Source of the DNA: a bacterium
GTDB lineage: Bacteria; Planctomycetota; Planctomycetia; Planctomycetales; Planctomycetaceae
Reading direction: 5' to 3'
DNA length: 64,000 bases
Assembly (NCBI GenBank): GCA_016125225.1
Contig: WGME01000003.1
Location: 806,001-870,000, forward strand
How positions within the stretch are numbered: position 1 is the first letter of the stretch; every line of letters begins with the position of its first letter. Both the position numbers and the translations under genes were made by a program. Below the pieces are notes generated by a model. That model was not told the origin of the DNA. It worked only from the letters and a program-made list of their open reading frames with translations, and searched no databases. Positions 18,074-27,089 of the stretch are shown here, in pieces.

Positions 18074-19215
18074 GTCGCCGCCGTCTTCCGCGCGATCAAC
18101 GCATCGAGTTCGGATTTCAATCGCGGCAAAATAGCATCGTACGGATACTGCCCGAGTTCTTCCGGACCACGTTTGAGGTTCACGAAATTCGGGCCGCACC
18201 ACAGACCGAGATCGGCATCGTCGGTTTCGCCGGGGCCATTCACGCGGCAGCCCATCACCGCGATCGTGATCGCATGATCCTGGGCATAGGCGGTCATATC
18301 TTTCACCTGTTGAGCCAGGTCAATGAAGGCTTCATTCTCGACCCGCGAACAACTTGGGCAACTGATGATGTTGAGCGTCTTCAGGCCGAAATCAACGACG
18401 GTGCGCACGCGACCCGCGGCGATATCGTCGAGAATCTTCCGGCCAGCCACGATTTCTTCCGACTTGCGATTGTTCGGCACCGTCAGCGAGACACGGATGG
18501 TGTCGCCCAAGCCGCGGCCGATGAGTTGCTCGAAGGCGATGCGGGTTTTGATGACGCCATCCGGGGGCATGCCGGCTTCCGTCACACCCAGATGGAGGGG
18601 CACATCGGGCCGCTTTTCGGCGAAGCGGCGGTTGACTTCGATCACCTTTTGCGGATCGGAATCTTTCAGCGAGACGCAGAAACGCGTGAAACCGAGGCCA
18701 TCGAGAAAGTCGCAATGTTCCCAGGCACTTTCGAGCATGGGAGTGATGGAATCGCTGGGGTCGTACTGTTCTTTTTTAGCCGGATCGACCGAACCGCAAT
18801 TCACGCCGACACGCATGGCCAGATCATGATCTTGGGCGATGCCGGCGAGGTAACGCACCTTGTCCTGCCAGGGTTTTTCGCGTTCGTGGTGATAAAGGTG
18901 CCCGGGGTTATAGCGGATCTTATGCACATGCGGAGCGACCAGTTCCGCGAGGCGATAGTTCTCCTGTAGGTCCACCACCAGATTGGCGGGAGTCTGCCGG
19001 CGGATTTCGGCGAGCGCGTCGACATCCTTTTTGCTGTCGACGGCAATGCGGACGACATCGGCACCAGCGGCGTGCAGGGCATTCGTCTGTTCGACAGTCG
19101 CATCGATGTTCGTGGTATGGGTCGCCGTCATGCTCTGCACGGCGATGGGGTTTCCCGCCCCGATGGTGACACTGCCGATCTTCACGGCCCGCGTGATGTT
19201 ACGTTGCAAATCCAC
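18070..19215 (-). CDS. ispG: 4-hydroxy-3-methylbut-2-enyl diphosphate synthase (IspG/GcpE)
   Basis: A 381-residue enzyme of the MEP isoprenoid pathway that converts MEcPP to HMBPP with a 4Fe-4S cluster. The GTG at 19215 is favoured because GAAGGA lies six bases upstream (complement of 19222-19227) and the protein then begins near the normal family N-terminus; an ATG at 19326 would add 37 unrelated residues. Recognisable motifs are [56 protein letters not shown], and the cluster ligands in [10 protein letters not shown] and [11 protein letters not shown]. The upstream gene is tadC, 131 bases away; the downstream metal ATPase gene overlaps by four bases. Confidence 0.95.
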   Translation of the reverse strand: MDLQRNITRAVKIGSVTIGAGNPIAVQSMTATHTTNIDATVEQTNALHAAGADVVRIAVDSKKDVDALAEIRRQTPANLVVDLQENYRLAELVAPHVHKIRYNPGHLYHHEREKPWQDKVRYLAGIAQDHDLAMRVGVNCGSVDPAKKEQYDPSDSITPMLESAWEHCDFLDGLGFTRFCVSLKDSDPQKVIEVNRRFAEKRPDVPLHLGVTEAGMPPDGVIKTRIAFEQLIGRGLGDTIRVSLTVPNNRKSEEIVAGRKILDDIAAGRVRTVVDFGLKTLNIISCPSCSRVENEAFIDLAQQVKDMTAYAQDHAITIAVMGCRVNGPGETDDADLGLWCGPNFVNLKRGPEELGQYPYDAILPRLKSELDALIARKTAAT

Positions 19216-19346
19216 AGTCGATCCTTCGTGATGCACCGTCGGCCAGACCTGTTGTACAGAGTCTAACCGTGAAATCTCCGACGGCTTCACAGAAGTATAG
19301 ACGTTTACACGCGCGGTCACCAACACAGGCTGTTACCGCCTGTTCA

Positions 19347-20687
19347 TCAATTCGCGTTATCGAACGGTCCCGGCAGGCCGCGCTGCTCGTTGATCCGCTG
19401 AATGACGGCCGAACCCTGATCGAGGGCACCACGACCACCCGAGGAGAAGAAGTTCGAAAGTTCAACGATGGCCGGTCCCAACAGGAAGAGATACACGGCG
19501 GGCATCAGGCAGAGCACCGTCGGAAAGAGCAGGCGGAACGTGGCCCGGTTGCCTTTTTCATCGGCCCGTTGTCGGAGGCTTTCCCGCATCGTGTCGGAGT
19601 ACGAACTCAGGGCTTCGCTGATGCTGGTTCCCATACGTTCGGTCTGTGTGAGCAGCGAAGAAAACGAGTGGACTTCGGGGATGTCGATCCGCTTACCGAA
19701 GTTCTCGAGGGCGGTCTGCATGGTCCAGATGGAGGATTGCTGCATCACAATGCGCAGTTCCTGAGCGAGCGCGGGGTAAGGTCCACGCAGGTCGGGCAGA
19801 ATGCGTCGCAATGCATCGGGAATGGTCAAGCCCTGGCTGACGCACATGTTGAGCATGTCGAGCAGGTCGGGCATGCCGCGTTCGATTTCACTGCGACGTT
19901 CCGCGGCCTGACCGCGAATGTAGAGACGAGGAATGGCCCAGCCGAGCAGAGGCAAGGCGATGAGGCAAGCGATCGCGATCCATTCCAGATTCGGTGGGGC
20001 CAGGATCAATGCGACCCCGGCGACGACCAACCCCAGCATGATGCCGACATAGCGAATCGCCGCGAAGTTCTGCAAAGCATGGGGCTGATAGTATCCCGCG
20101 GCCTGAAGTTCCTTTCGGGACTCTTCAAACCGTTGCGGAGCTTCGGGCAGGAAGGCCGCCAGCGTGGGAGTCGCCGAACCGAAGACGTAGTCGTCTTCCC
20201 GGGTCAACGGGACATCTTCTGCGCGGAGATGCGGCAAGGCCCCAGACGTATCCTGAGCCACGGAGAGCAATGGTCGGTCGGCCCAGGGAGACGGTTGCCA
20301 TTCAACGGGATTCGACGCGGGTGTAGCAGCCGTTACGGGCTCCGGTGACGGAGTCGATTCGAGCGACACGCCCGATTTCAGAATCGTTAGACCCGCTGGT
20401 GGAGCAATTGGTGCGGGATCGGCGAAGAGAACATTGTCGGAGAGATCAGGCTTCGTCTGCGCTGCAGCGGCTGTTTCTGTAACGGGCGTTGGTTTGGCCG
20501 CCGCGAGCGCTTCCGCTGATGCCACGGGCACAGGCGGGGGAATGACCGGTTTATCGGGACGAACCGGGACGGAACGGTGCCGGGTCAGCCGGCGAGACTG
20601 CCACCAGCGCAGAATGAGCCACACGCAAGCCACGGCCGCCGCTACATAAATCGCTAATCGCAGCCACTGGGGCAACATATCTGACAC
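19347..20687 (-). CDS. tadC: Tad pilus assembly platform protein TadC (GspF-type), with long N-terminal extension
   Basis: A 446-residue inner-membrane protein of the type II secretion F family, one of two platform proteins of a Tad (tight adherence) pilus. The C-terminal half carries the T2SSF domain (MPDLLDMLNMCVSQGLTIPD, QTERMGTSISEALSSYSDTM) and ends with a hydrophobic segment (LCLMPAVYLFLLGPAIVEL). Two membrane segments precede it at about residues 224-265. Unusually, the first 200 residues consist of a membrane anchor (LAIYVAAAVACVWLILRWW) followed by a long Pro/Ala/Thr-rich, probably disordered, linker; typical TadC is about 300 residues. It follows tadB by 48 bases and is the last tad gene. 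Confidence 0.88.
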   Translation of the reverse strand: MSDMLPQWLRLAIYVAAAVACVWLILRWWQSRRLTRHRSVPVRPDKPVIPPPVPVASAEALAAAKPTPVTETAAAAQTKPDLSDNVLFADPAPIAPPAGLTILKSGVSLESTPSPEPVTAATPASNPVEWQPSPWADRPLLSVAQDTSGALPHLRAEDVPLTREDDYVFGSATPTLAAFLPEAPQRFEESRKELQAAGYYQPHALQNFAAIRYVGIMLGLVVAGVALILAPPNLEWIAIACLIALPLLGWAIPRLYIRGQAAERRSEIERGMPDLLDMLNMCVSQGLTIPDALRRILPDLRGPYPALAQELRIVMQQSSIWTMQTALENFGKRIDIPEVHSFSSLLTQTERMGTSISEALSSYSDTMRESLRQRADEKGNRATFRLLFPTVLCLMPAVYLFLLGPAIVELSNFFSSGGRGALDQGSAVIQRINEQRGLPGPFDNAN

Positions 20688-20735
20688 TCCACATCGATCG
20701 CCCGGCAGTCACCGGACATTCGCTTGTTCAATCGA

Positions 20736-21590
20736 CTAAGTCTGCTGGCTGTCCTTGAGAATTCGTAGCACCCACACAGCGCCAATCACTTCCAGAGCCA
20801 CCGCTGCCAGGGTCGCATTACGCCCCCAGGTCGATGACATCAGGTTCTGGAAATAGTTCGGATCGCGGAACAGGAAGAAGGCGAGGATGGCGGGAGGCAA
20901 CACAATCATCAACGTCGCGGTGGCACGGCTGGCTGCCGTCGCTGCTCGCAGACGTCCCAGGAACAGGATGCGATCGCGAACCGCCTGCGACAGCCGGTTC
21001 AGCACCGTGACAAGGTCGCCCCCCGTCTGCTGCTGGACAGTCAGCGTTGTATTCATCAGGTTCAAGGTCATCAGACCCGTACGGTCCGGTAGGTCGCTCA
21101 ACGCCTGCTTCAAGGGCATCCCCATCTTCAACCGACCTGCGGCCAGCTTCAGCTCGGTGCCCAGCGGAGCCTGTGTGTCCTCCGCGACCAGCAGCAAACA
21201 CTGTTCGACACTGCGGCCGGTTTTCGCGGCACGGGCCAGTTCTTCGAGCATCGGCGGCAACTGGTTCATCAGCACGCTCTGTCGCCGTGATCGGGCAAAC
21301 ATGGCGGCGATGACGGGCAACAGAAAGCCGCACAAACCGGCGAATGCCGTCGTGAGAAAATTCTCTTGTACGACAAAGACGATACCCGCGAGAGTGATTC
21401 CCGAGCAGATGCACAGCATCAATACCATCGTCGGGGCCAGTTCCCAGCCCGACTGCAGCATCAGTTCATCAAACCAGTTATTGATGCGGTCCGATGTGGT
21501 CTCGGACTGTCCGGAACCGAACTGTTCGCGATCTTTCAGGATGCCTGAAAACTCGCGGCGAGGTTGGATCGGCGGGGCAGCGGTCGACAT
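20736..21590 (-). CDS. tadB: Tad pilus assembly platform protein TadB (GspF-type)
   Basis: A 284-residue inner-membrane T2SSF family protein. Membrane segments lie near residues 53-72 and 80-98 (LTTAFAGLCGFLLPVIAAMF), then the cytoplasmic T2SSF domain (QLPPMLEELARAAKTGRSVE, GTELKLAAGRLKMGMPLKQA, then NTTLTVQQQTGGDLVTVLNR), then two C-terminal membrane segments. It would form the platform with TadC that is driven by the CpaF ATPase encoded just upstream. Spacing to cpaF is 61 bases. Confidence 0.88.
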   Translation of the reverse strand: MSTAAPPIQPRREFSGILKDREQFGSGQSETTSDRINNWFDELMLQSGWELAPTMVLMLCICSGITLAGIVFVVQENFLTTAFAGLCGFLLPVIAAMFARSRRQSVLMNQLPPMLEELARAAKTGRSVEQCLLLVAEDTQAPLGTELKLAAGRLKMGMPLKQALSDLPDRTGLMTLNLMNTTLTVQQQTGGDLVTVLNRLSQAVRDRILFLGRLRAATAASRATATLMIVLPPAILAFFLFRDPNYFQNLMSSTWGRNATLAAVALEVIGAVWVLRILKDSQQT

Positions 21591-21651
21591 GATCGGTCAT
21601 CCGTAATTCGCGGGCGAACGCACGCCTGCGGCAGTCTCTTGAACACAAGCA

Positions 21652-22983
21652 CTAGCGGCGGGCCTGGTAGTCGCTTCGCAGGGCGAGTTCCCGAGCCGAG
21701 AACAAATGCGTGGGCACATCGAAGCCGCGTCCCGCCAGGCGCTTGAGCACCTGCGGCTCATAGCCCGTGGCATAAAACGCCCCGCGTGCCCGTCCCTCTT
21801 CATCAATCCCCGCCATGCGATAGACGAAGATGTCTTCGATCTGGTACGTGCCATCCTGACAACCGCAAAGTTCGGAAATACGCACGACTTTACGTTCGCC
21901 CGTGCTCAAGCGGTTAATATGCACCAGAATCTGCACGGCCGAGGCGATGTACTGCCGGGCCACCAGCGTGGGCAGATCAACCCCGGCAAGAGCGATCATC
22001 AACTCCATACGGTCAAGAGCATCACGCGTGTCATTCGAGTGGACGGTACTCATCGAGCCATCGTGACCCGTGTTCATGGCCTGCAGCATGTCGAGCACTT
22101 CACCGCCGCGGGCTTCGCCGACGATGATGCGGTCGGGCCGCATACGCAAGCTGTTTTTGACCAGGTCACGCTGTGTGATTTCGCCACGACCTTCCACGTT
22201 CGGCGGGCGTGTTTCGAGCGACACGACGTCCTTCTGCTGCAACTGCAGTTCGGCCGTTTGTTCGATGGTAATCACGCGTTCGGTTTCGGGAATGAATCGA
22301 CTGAGGTTGTTCAGCAGCGTGGTCTTCCCGGCACCTGTACCACCGGAAACCACGACATTGAGGCGACCACGCACGGCGGCGATCAGGAAGTCGGCCATTT
22401 CCGGCGTCAGACTGCCGAGACGCACCATGTCTTCAAACACGACGGCCCGGTTCTTGAATCGACGAATCGAGACCGTTGGCCCGCGCAAGGCGAGCGGAGG
22501 AATCACGGCGTTGAAACGTGAACCGTCGGGCAGCTTGGCATCGACCATCGGCGAAACTTCATCGATGCGGCGACCGGCACGGCCCACGAGACGTTGAATG
22601 AAGTGCAGCAGATGCTCGTCGCTGGCAAACCGCACATCGGTCCGTTCCAGTCGGCCGTTGCGTTCGATGAAGACACTGTCGGGCCCGTTCACAAGCACAT
22701 CGCTGACATCAATATCGTTCATCAAGGCTTCAATGGGACCGAACCCGTAGATTTCGTCCATGATCTCGCGGACCATGACTTCACGGTCCTCGGACGAAAG
22801 CTGCAAAGTCTGCTGCGTGCAGAGATGGGCCGCGAGGGATCGCAGTTGCGAACGGAGTTCGTGCTCCGGCAGCTCGCCCGCCTTCGACAGGTCGATCGCA
22901 TCGACCATTTGCCGATGCAAACGGGTCTTCAGATCCTGAAAGGCCTGTCGCGGATCGGTGGTGGTGGGTGTTTCGGCGATCAT
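21652..22983 (-). CDS. cpaF: Tad pilus secretion ATPase CpaF/TadA
   Basis: A 443-residue type II/IV secretion ATPase of the CpaF/TadA group. The N-terminal domain includes IYGFGPIEALMNDIDVSDVL and the conserved R-rich LVGRAGRRIDEVSPMVDAKL. Walker A is GGTGAGKT at about 214-221, followed by an Asp box (VITIEQTAELQL), Walker B region (RIIVGEARGGEVLDMLQAMN) and His box (GHDGSMSTVHSNDTRDALDR). It powers assembly of the Tad pilus or secretion of pseudopilins. The name tadA for this ATPase must not be confused with the tRNA deaminase TadA encoded at 43.2 kb. Confidence 0.95.
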   Translation of the reverse strand: MIAETPTTTDPRQAFQDLKTRLHRQMVDAIDLSKAGELPEHELRSQLRSLAAHLCTQQTLQLSSEDREVMVREIMDEIYGFGPIEALMNDIDVSDVLVNGPDSVFIERNGRLERTDVRFASDEHLLHFIQRLVGRAGRRIDEVSPMVDAKLPDGSRFNAVIPPLALRGPTVSIRRFKNRAVVFEDMVRLGSLTPEMADFLIAAVRGRLNVVVSGGTGAGKTTLLNNLSRFIPETERVITIEQTAELQLQQKDVVSLETRPPNVEGRGEITQRDLVKNSLRMRPDRIIVGEARGGEVLDMLQAMNTGHDGSMSTVHSNDTRDALDRMELMIALAGVDLPTLVARQYIASAVQILVHINRLSTGERKVVRISELCGCQDGTYQIEDIFVYRMAGIDEEGRARGAFYATGYEPQVLKRLAGRGFDVPTHLFSARELALRSDYQARR

Positions 22984-23029
22984 AATGGTGTCGAATTCTC
23001 CCGGAGCATTCCGCCGGTGGATTTCATGC

Positions 23030-24283
23030 TTAACGAGTCAATTCCAGCCGGTACAAGTAGGCCGACCGATGGTCAATACTTTCGAGGTCTTGCGAGGCGT
23101 CAACAATCGCAGTGCGCGTTGCCAGAACGGCTGGTTGTACAACGATCTGGCAACTGCCATCGTCCTGATCGCTGACTTGCAGCACGCGAATGGCGACCAG
23201 CCGCGAACAATTGATCTGGCTGACCTGAGCTGAATCTCCCGTGGCAGCGGAGTCGTATAACATCGCGACTCGTGCTGACCCCACGATCTGGTCCAGGGCA
23301 TCTCGGTCGGCGGATTCCAGAAAGGGTAGGCCTGGCAGTGTGATGACGTCCGTGGAGTTCAAATCGGTCGAAAGTCGAAATTCGCCGTTCCATGTGGCGA
23401 GATCCTCTGCCAACCAGCCTTGAGTGATCTGACGGGACAACTTCTTCTCATCGAAGGCCGTGCCGATATCGAGCAATTGGAGATTGACCACGATAGCAGG
23501 CCCGTCCCGGCGGGCGGACGTCAACGTCAACTCGGGGATGCCATCGCCGCCGGATGTAACTGAGTCGGTCGTGGTGTCATAGCCATAGTCATCGCGACCC
23601 AGGCGTTGTTCAATCGCGACTTGCCAGGTGTCACTGCGTTGACCCGTTGGATCAACTTTCCAGATTGCCAGAGGCAACGCGGGGACTACGGAACCAGAGA
23701 CCGGCCGAACACCAACAATCCGTGGATCGATTTTCGCTGCCGCGATGCCCACCGCATCGCCGTAGGGTTGATTCGTTAATTGACTGATGAACAAGGCGAC
23801 CGGGTTCCCGCGAAACCGGGTACGATGGGCCTGAACCAGAATGCGATTGGGCAGCTCGGTCTCGTCGTCGACTTGGGATACCAGGCCATTGTCCACAAGT
23901 GAACCGTCGTTCGAGACAACTTCGACGGAACTGTCGGCTTTGATCGTGGAGAATTGGACATCGGCCTCGGAAACGACAACGGGTTGGCCGGCGGCTCGGT
24001 TGGCCCAGCATGCGAAGACGGCCGACTGTGTGGCTTCATCCTCCAACTGTTTGGCCGTGATCTCGGGCAGCAGACGCTGGTCGCTGGCCAGATCGCGTGC
24101 TCCCGCTAGAGCCGCCGCTTCCGCCGCCGTATTCAATTCCAAGCGTGTGGCTTCCAGCCACATGCGATCGAGAATCAGAGCGAGGCCGCACATGGCTACC
24201 AGCAATGCGAGCATGACCAGCGGCGTCGTCAACCCGTGACGACGGCTGTGCCGAGGATGCTGCCATGCTCTGTGATGCTGCAT
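23030..24283 (-). CDS. tadG: TadG-like pseudopilin-related membrane protein
   Basis: A 417-residue protein with a basic N-terminus rich in His and Arg followed by one hydrophobic helix (LTTPLVMLALLVAMCGLALI) and the sequence LELNTAAEAAALAGARDLAS, which is the signature of the Tad/TadG N-terminal domain. The remaining 360 residues are extracytoplasmic with beta-rich character and no known motif. TadG proteins help anchor or regulate Tad pili. It lies between cpaB and cpaF in a co-directional run. Confidence 0.8.
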   Translation of the reverse strand: MQHHRAWQHPRHSRRHGLTTPLVMLALLVAMCGLALILDRMWLEATRLELNTAAEAAALAGARDLASDQRLLPEITAKQLEDEATQSAVFACWANRAAGQPVVVSEADVQFSTIKADSSVEVVSNDGSLVDNGLVSQVDDETELPNRILVQAHRTRFRGNPVALFISQLTNQPYGDAVGIAAAKIDPRIVGVRPVSGSVVPALPLAIWKVDPTGQRSDTWQVAIEQRLGRDDYGYDTTTDSVTSGGDGIPELTLTSARRDGPAIVVNLQLLDIGTAFDEKKLSRQITQGWLAEDLATWNGEFRLSTDLNSTDVITLPGLPFLESADRDALDQIVGSARVAMLYDSAATGDSAQVSQINCSRLVAIRVLQVSDQDDGSCQIVVQPAVLATRTAIVDASQDLESIDHRSAYLYRLELTR

Positions 24284-24393
24284 GCCTTCGATCTATTGAG
24301 TCTGCGTCAATCCGGAACCAACACAATGGGGTGAGGCGGTCACTCAACATGCGAGTTCCCGCCTGATCAAAATCTCGATGGGAACAATCCCAC

Positions 24394-25470
24394 TTAGTTA
24401 TTCATGGGCAAGTCGCGTAATGCAGTGGGAGCCCGTCGCGACGGAGACTCCAACGGCTGCGGAACCTGTTGCTGAACAGTCGGAGCCGACGAGGCCCCCG
24501 AATCAGACGGTGCGGAATTCGGATTTGTGGGAGGCAGTACCAGATTGTTGCCTCGGTTGCCCCCCGGGTTATCAATACCGCTGGGCACTCCAAAAAAGCG
24601 TTTGTAATCAAAACCCCAGCGGGCTCCGGTATTCGCTCGGCCGGAGACACGGCGGCCCTTCTCATCGAAGAACAACGTGTCGAGCCCCTGACCACGCCAG
24701 ATTTCCGACATAAAGGGTTCCGGAGCCGGGTCCGCGGGCTTCAGTCCGAGAATTTCATACAGCGTCACGCGTTCGGTATTGGTCAACGCCAGGCCGCCGT
24801 TACCAGCACCGCTCGGGTTGTAGGCCAGGGTGATCGCGCCGCGATCTTTAGCGAGCACGAGAATGTTGGCCTGTGGTTCCGACAATTCCAGCGTGACGTG
24901 GTTTCCGCTTCGCTCGACACGCACCTGCTGATAGCTGCGATTGACAGCAATCACCTTGACGCCTTCAAACAACCGCATTGTCAATCCGCCCTGGAAGCGG
25001 TCGTCGTCGGTGGATGCGTTGTAGGTGAACAGCACATCAACGAATTCTTTCGGCTTGATCATGCCGTCAACCATCGCGCCGGTGTTCGCCACTTCAACGG
25101 AAACGGCTCGCATTCCCGGAGCAATCATTTCCGAGAGCGATGGAAGTTCCCCCGGCTGATAAAGCTGATTGGCCTGAATCGGCTGAGCCGATTTGATATC
25201 GGTCTTGGCGACGCGGCCGACAATCACGCGATTGACCAGCAACATATCGCGACTCATCCGATCGATCGGATAAGGGCCCTGCCCCAGATGGTTCTCGGTG
25301 ATCATGGTTCCCGCCGGAATGTCGGCAATCGCCATGGGAACGTTCCGCGTCGTGGGGGCCGGGACGGTTTCATCCCGGGCCAGCAGATTTTTTGCCACAT
25401 AGGCCGCAACCAGTAGGCCAACCACGCCGAACATAATCAGCGTCAGTAAGGCAGGTGTCAGGCGTCTCAC
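24394..25470 (-). CDS. cpaB: Tad pilus assembly protein CpaB/RcpC
   Basis: A 358-residue protein with an N-terminal membrane segment (LTPALLTLIMFGVVGLLVAA), a SAF-type domain (VPMAIADIPAGTMITENHLG, then VGRVAKTDIKSAQPIQANQL) and the RcpC/CpaB core (APGMRAVSVEVANTGAMVDG, KPKEFVDVLFTYN). The C-terminal 100 residues are low complexity with many Asn, Gly, Pro and Ser, probably disordered. In Tad systems this protein works in the periplasm, possibly on the pilus or cell-wall side, with the secretin, which is not found in this window. Confidence 0.88.
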   Translation of the reverse strand: MRRLTPALLTLIMFGVVGLLVAAYVAKNLLARDETVPAPTTRNVPMAIADIPAGTMITENHLGQGPYPIDRMSRDMLLVNRVIVGRVAKTDIKSAQPIQANQLYQPGELPSLSEMIAPGMRAVSVEVANTGAMVDGMIKPKEFVDVLFTYNASTDDDRFQGGLTMRLFEGVKVIAVNRSYQQVRVERSGNHVTLELSEPQANILVLAKDRGAITLAYNPSGAGNGGLALTNTERVTLYEILGLKPADPAPEPFMSEIWRGQGLDTLFFDEKGRRVSGRANTGARWGFDYKRFFGVPSGIDNPGGNRGNNLVLPPTNPNSAPSDSGASSAPTVQQQVPQPLESPSRRAPTALRDLPMNN

Positions 25471-25571
25471 GTAAGGATCTCCCCGGCGGCAGTCGCCGTC
25501 TCTATGCCACGATGCTGGTACGGCATCGCGTGTTCAAATCTCTGGTTGCGGGAGTCCATTCCAACGTGGTC

Positions 25572-25985
25572 TTACTCGCGCACCATGCGCGTTTCGGAAT
25601 ACAGGTTCCGACCGTTCAATCCCATCCCGATCGGCCAGAGCAGGTCTGGCGCGGCGACCGTCATGGGAACCTCCACACCCACCAGCACCAGGTCACCCGG
25701 GTGCTCACCCATCTCAGTTCGTAGCTGCACTCCAGTCGATAACCGGGCCGGTAAGACCCGGAGGACTTCGGATTCAATCTCTGTGACCGTGGCCCCAGCC
25801 AATGTGCCGCGGCGTGCTCCCGCGCGGCTGGCTTCCACTACCAGACTGCGGGCATAAAACAGCCAGCTCAGTTCAAACAGTCCCAGCAACACAACGAACA
25901 AAATCGGCAATGTCAGAACCAGTTCCATGCTGAGGATGCCGCGGCGACGGCTACGGACTCGGCGATGTTTGGGTTCGGCTTGCAT
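25572..25985 (-). CDS. tadE: TadE-like pseudopilin
   Basis: A 137-residue protein with a basic leader (KHRRVRSRRRG) followed by ILSMELVLTLPILFVVLLGL, where Gly-Ile-x-x-x-Glu resembles the prepilin cleavage site and hydrophobic pilin helix of TadE/TadF proteins. The rest (ARSLVVEASRAGARRGTLAG, then ATVTEIESEVLRVL) matches the TadE domain. It is likely processed by the prepilin peptidase encoded just upstream. Confidence 0.85.
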   Translation of the reverse strand: MQAEPKHRRVRSRRRGILSMELVLTLPILFVVLLGLFELSWLFYARSLVVEASRAGARRGTLAGATVTEIESEVLRVLPARLSTGVQLRTEMGEHPGDLVLVGVEVPMTVAAPDLLWPIGMGLNGRNLYSETRMVRE

Positions 25986-26039
25986 CAGCGATGATCTACA
26001 AAACTTCAGGCACCAGCCACGACAGTGGCGTAAACCGTG

Positions 26040-26606
26040 TTACAGTTGCCCACCTTTGAGGATTGTTCCGTCGGCCAACATCACCAGCCATGCCGCCAGG
26101 GCCAAAGGGACCGCGAATGGCAGTATCCGTCGCTGACGACGTTGCTCGGTCGTCTCTTCAAAGATCGGCTTACCATTGGCATCGGTCTTTCCCGTCGCCA
26201 GGTACTGTTTCTTGAACTGACGAACTCCAAACCGCAGGACCGTATAAAGCGTGACAACCACACTGTCGATTACAACCAGCAGCGTGCTGACAACCATCAG
26301 ATAAAGTGTTAGCCGGAATCCCAGCCAGACACTAATGGCCCCCATCAGTTTCACGTCACCTCCGCCACCGCCAGCGACAGCCCACAGCACGAAGTACGTG
26401 CCAAACCCAATGGCGAAGCCCAGACCGCCATCACTCAGGCCAGCCCAGCCGTGAAACCAGGCTTGATAGACCCAACCGGCGACAAAGAACGGAATGGTCA
26501 ACCAGTTGGGGATCTTCCGGCGTCGTATGTCGGTGTAAGCTGCGGTGGTCGTCAGGCCGAGTATGGCCGCGACAAAGACCAGATGCTGTGGATTCCAGAA
26601 CTCCAT
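26040..26606 (-). CDS. cpaA: A24 prepilin peptidase (CpaA/TadV type)
   Basis: A 188-residue membrane aspartic protease that processes Tad pilins and pseudopilins. The ATG at 26606 is chosen because a GAGGGGAAAG purine-rich ribosome-binding site precedes it and the protein then starts at the first helix; a longer frame to 26768 adds an Arg-rich tail unlike the family. Catalytic aspartates are Asp26 in YTDIRRRKIPN and Asp84 in AGGGGGDVKLMGA. The domain that methylates pilins in larger PilD enzymes is absent, normal for this type. It is the first gene of the tad run and seems to set its transcription start. Confidence 0.9.
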   Translation of the reverse strand: MEFWNPQHLVFVAAILGLTTTAAYTDIRRRKIPNWLTIPFFVAGWVYQAWFHGWAGLSDGGLGFAIGFGTYFVLWAVAGGGGGDVKLMGAISVWLGFRLTLYLMVVSTLLVVIDSVVVTLYTVLRFGVRQFKKQYLATGKTDANGKPIFEETTEQRRQRRILPFAVPLALAAWLVMLADGTILKGGQL

Positions 26607-27089
26607 CGTCTTTCCCCTCGTGACCGAGCGCTCGCCAGACCGCCCGAACCCCCGACCGGCGCGTCTGCGGATTTTTCCTCGTTGATGTCTACAACCTAGT
26701 TCATGTTTCACGATGACCACACGAGTTCGCCGTGCGTGTGGTCGCGACGGACAGGCGTTCGGGCGCAAAGTCAGCGATGCAAATCGTTTCTGTTTACTTT
26801 CGCACGCCCGAACTTTCTTCCAAGGAGTTCCCGGGGAAAGACTGGGCAGTTTGACAAAACCTGTCCGATTGCAACGGTTGTAGGGATTGTCGCGATGTGG
26901 GAACGGTTGCTGATACGCTTGGGCTGGTCTTACGGCTGATGCGTGAGAATCCGGACAGAGATTTCGATCTGGGCGTTAACTCCAAGAACGACCGAAACTT
27001 ATCTTGTCACCCCCGGCGGCGTGCGACACACTGATGACAATTCGCCCCGCGATGACCCTTTTCCGTTCGCGATCTTTCGGACTCGAATC
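26607..27089. other. Divergent intergenic region upstream of the tad locus
   Basis: About 480 bases between the tad operon start and a divergent secreted-protein gene. I expected the small Flp pilin gene here, but no short frame on either strand has a pilin-like G-x-x-x-E-Y plus hydrophobic helix. The palindrome CGAGCGCTCG is at 26625-26634, about 20 bases upstream of cpaA. The region must carry promoters for both directions but none could be assigned. Confidence 0.35.

Noticed and set aside
18019-18969. Plus-strand frame of 316 codons opposite ispG
   Set aside because: Antisense to the conserved ispG; no family features.
26794-26985. Possible Flp pilin gene upstream of cpaA
   Set aside because: The 63-codon frame is Ser/Arg-rich with no hydrophobic helix or pilin cleavage site.
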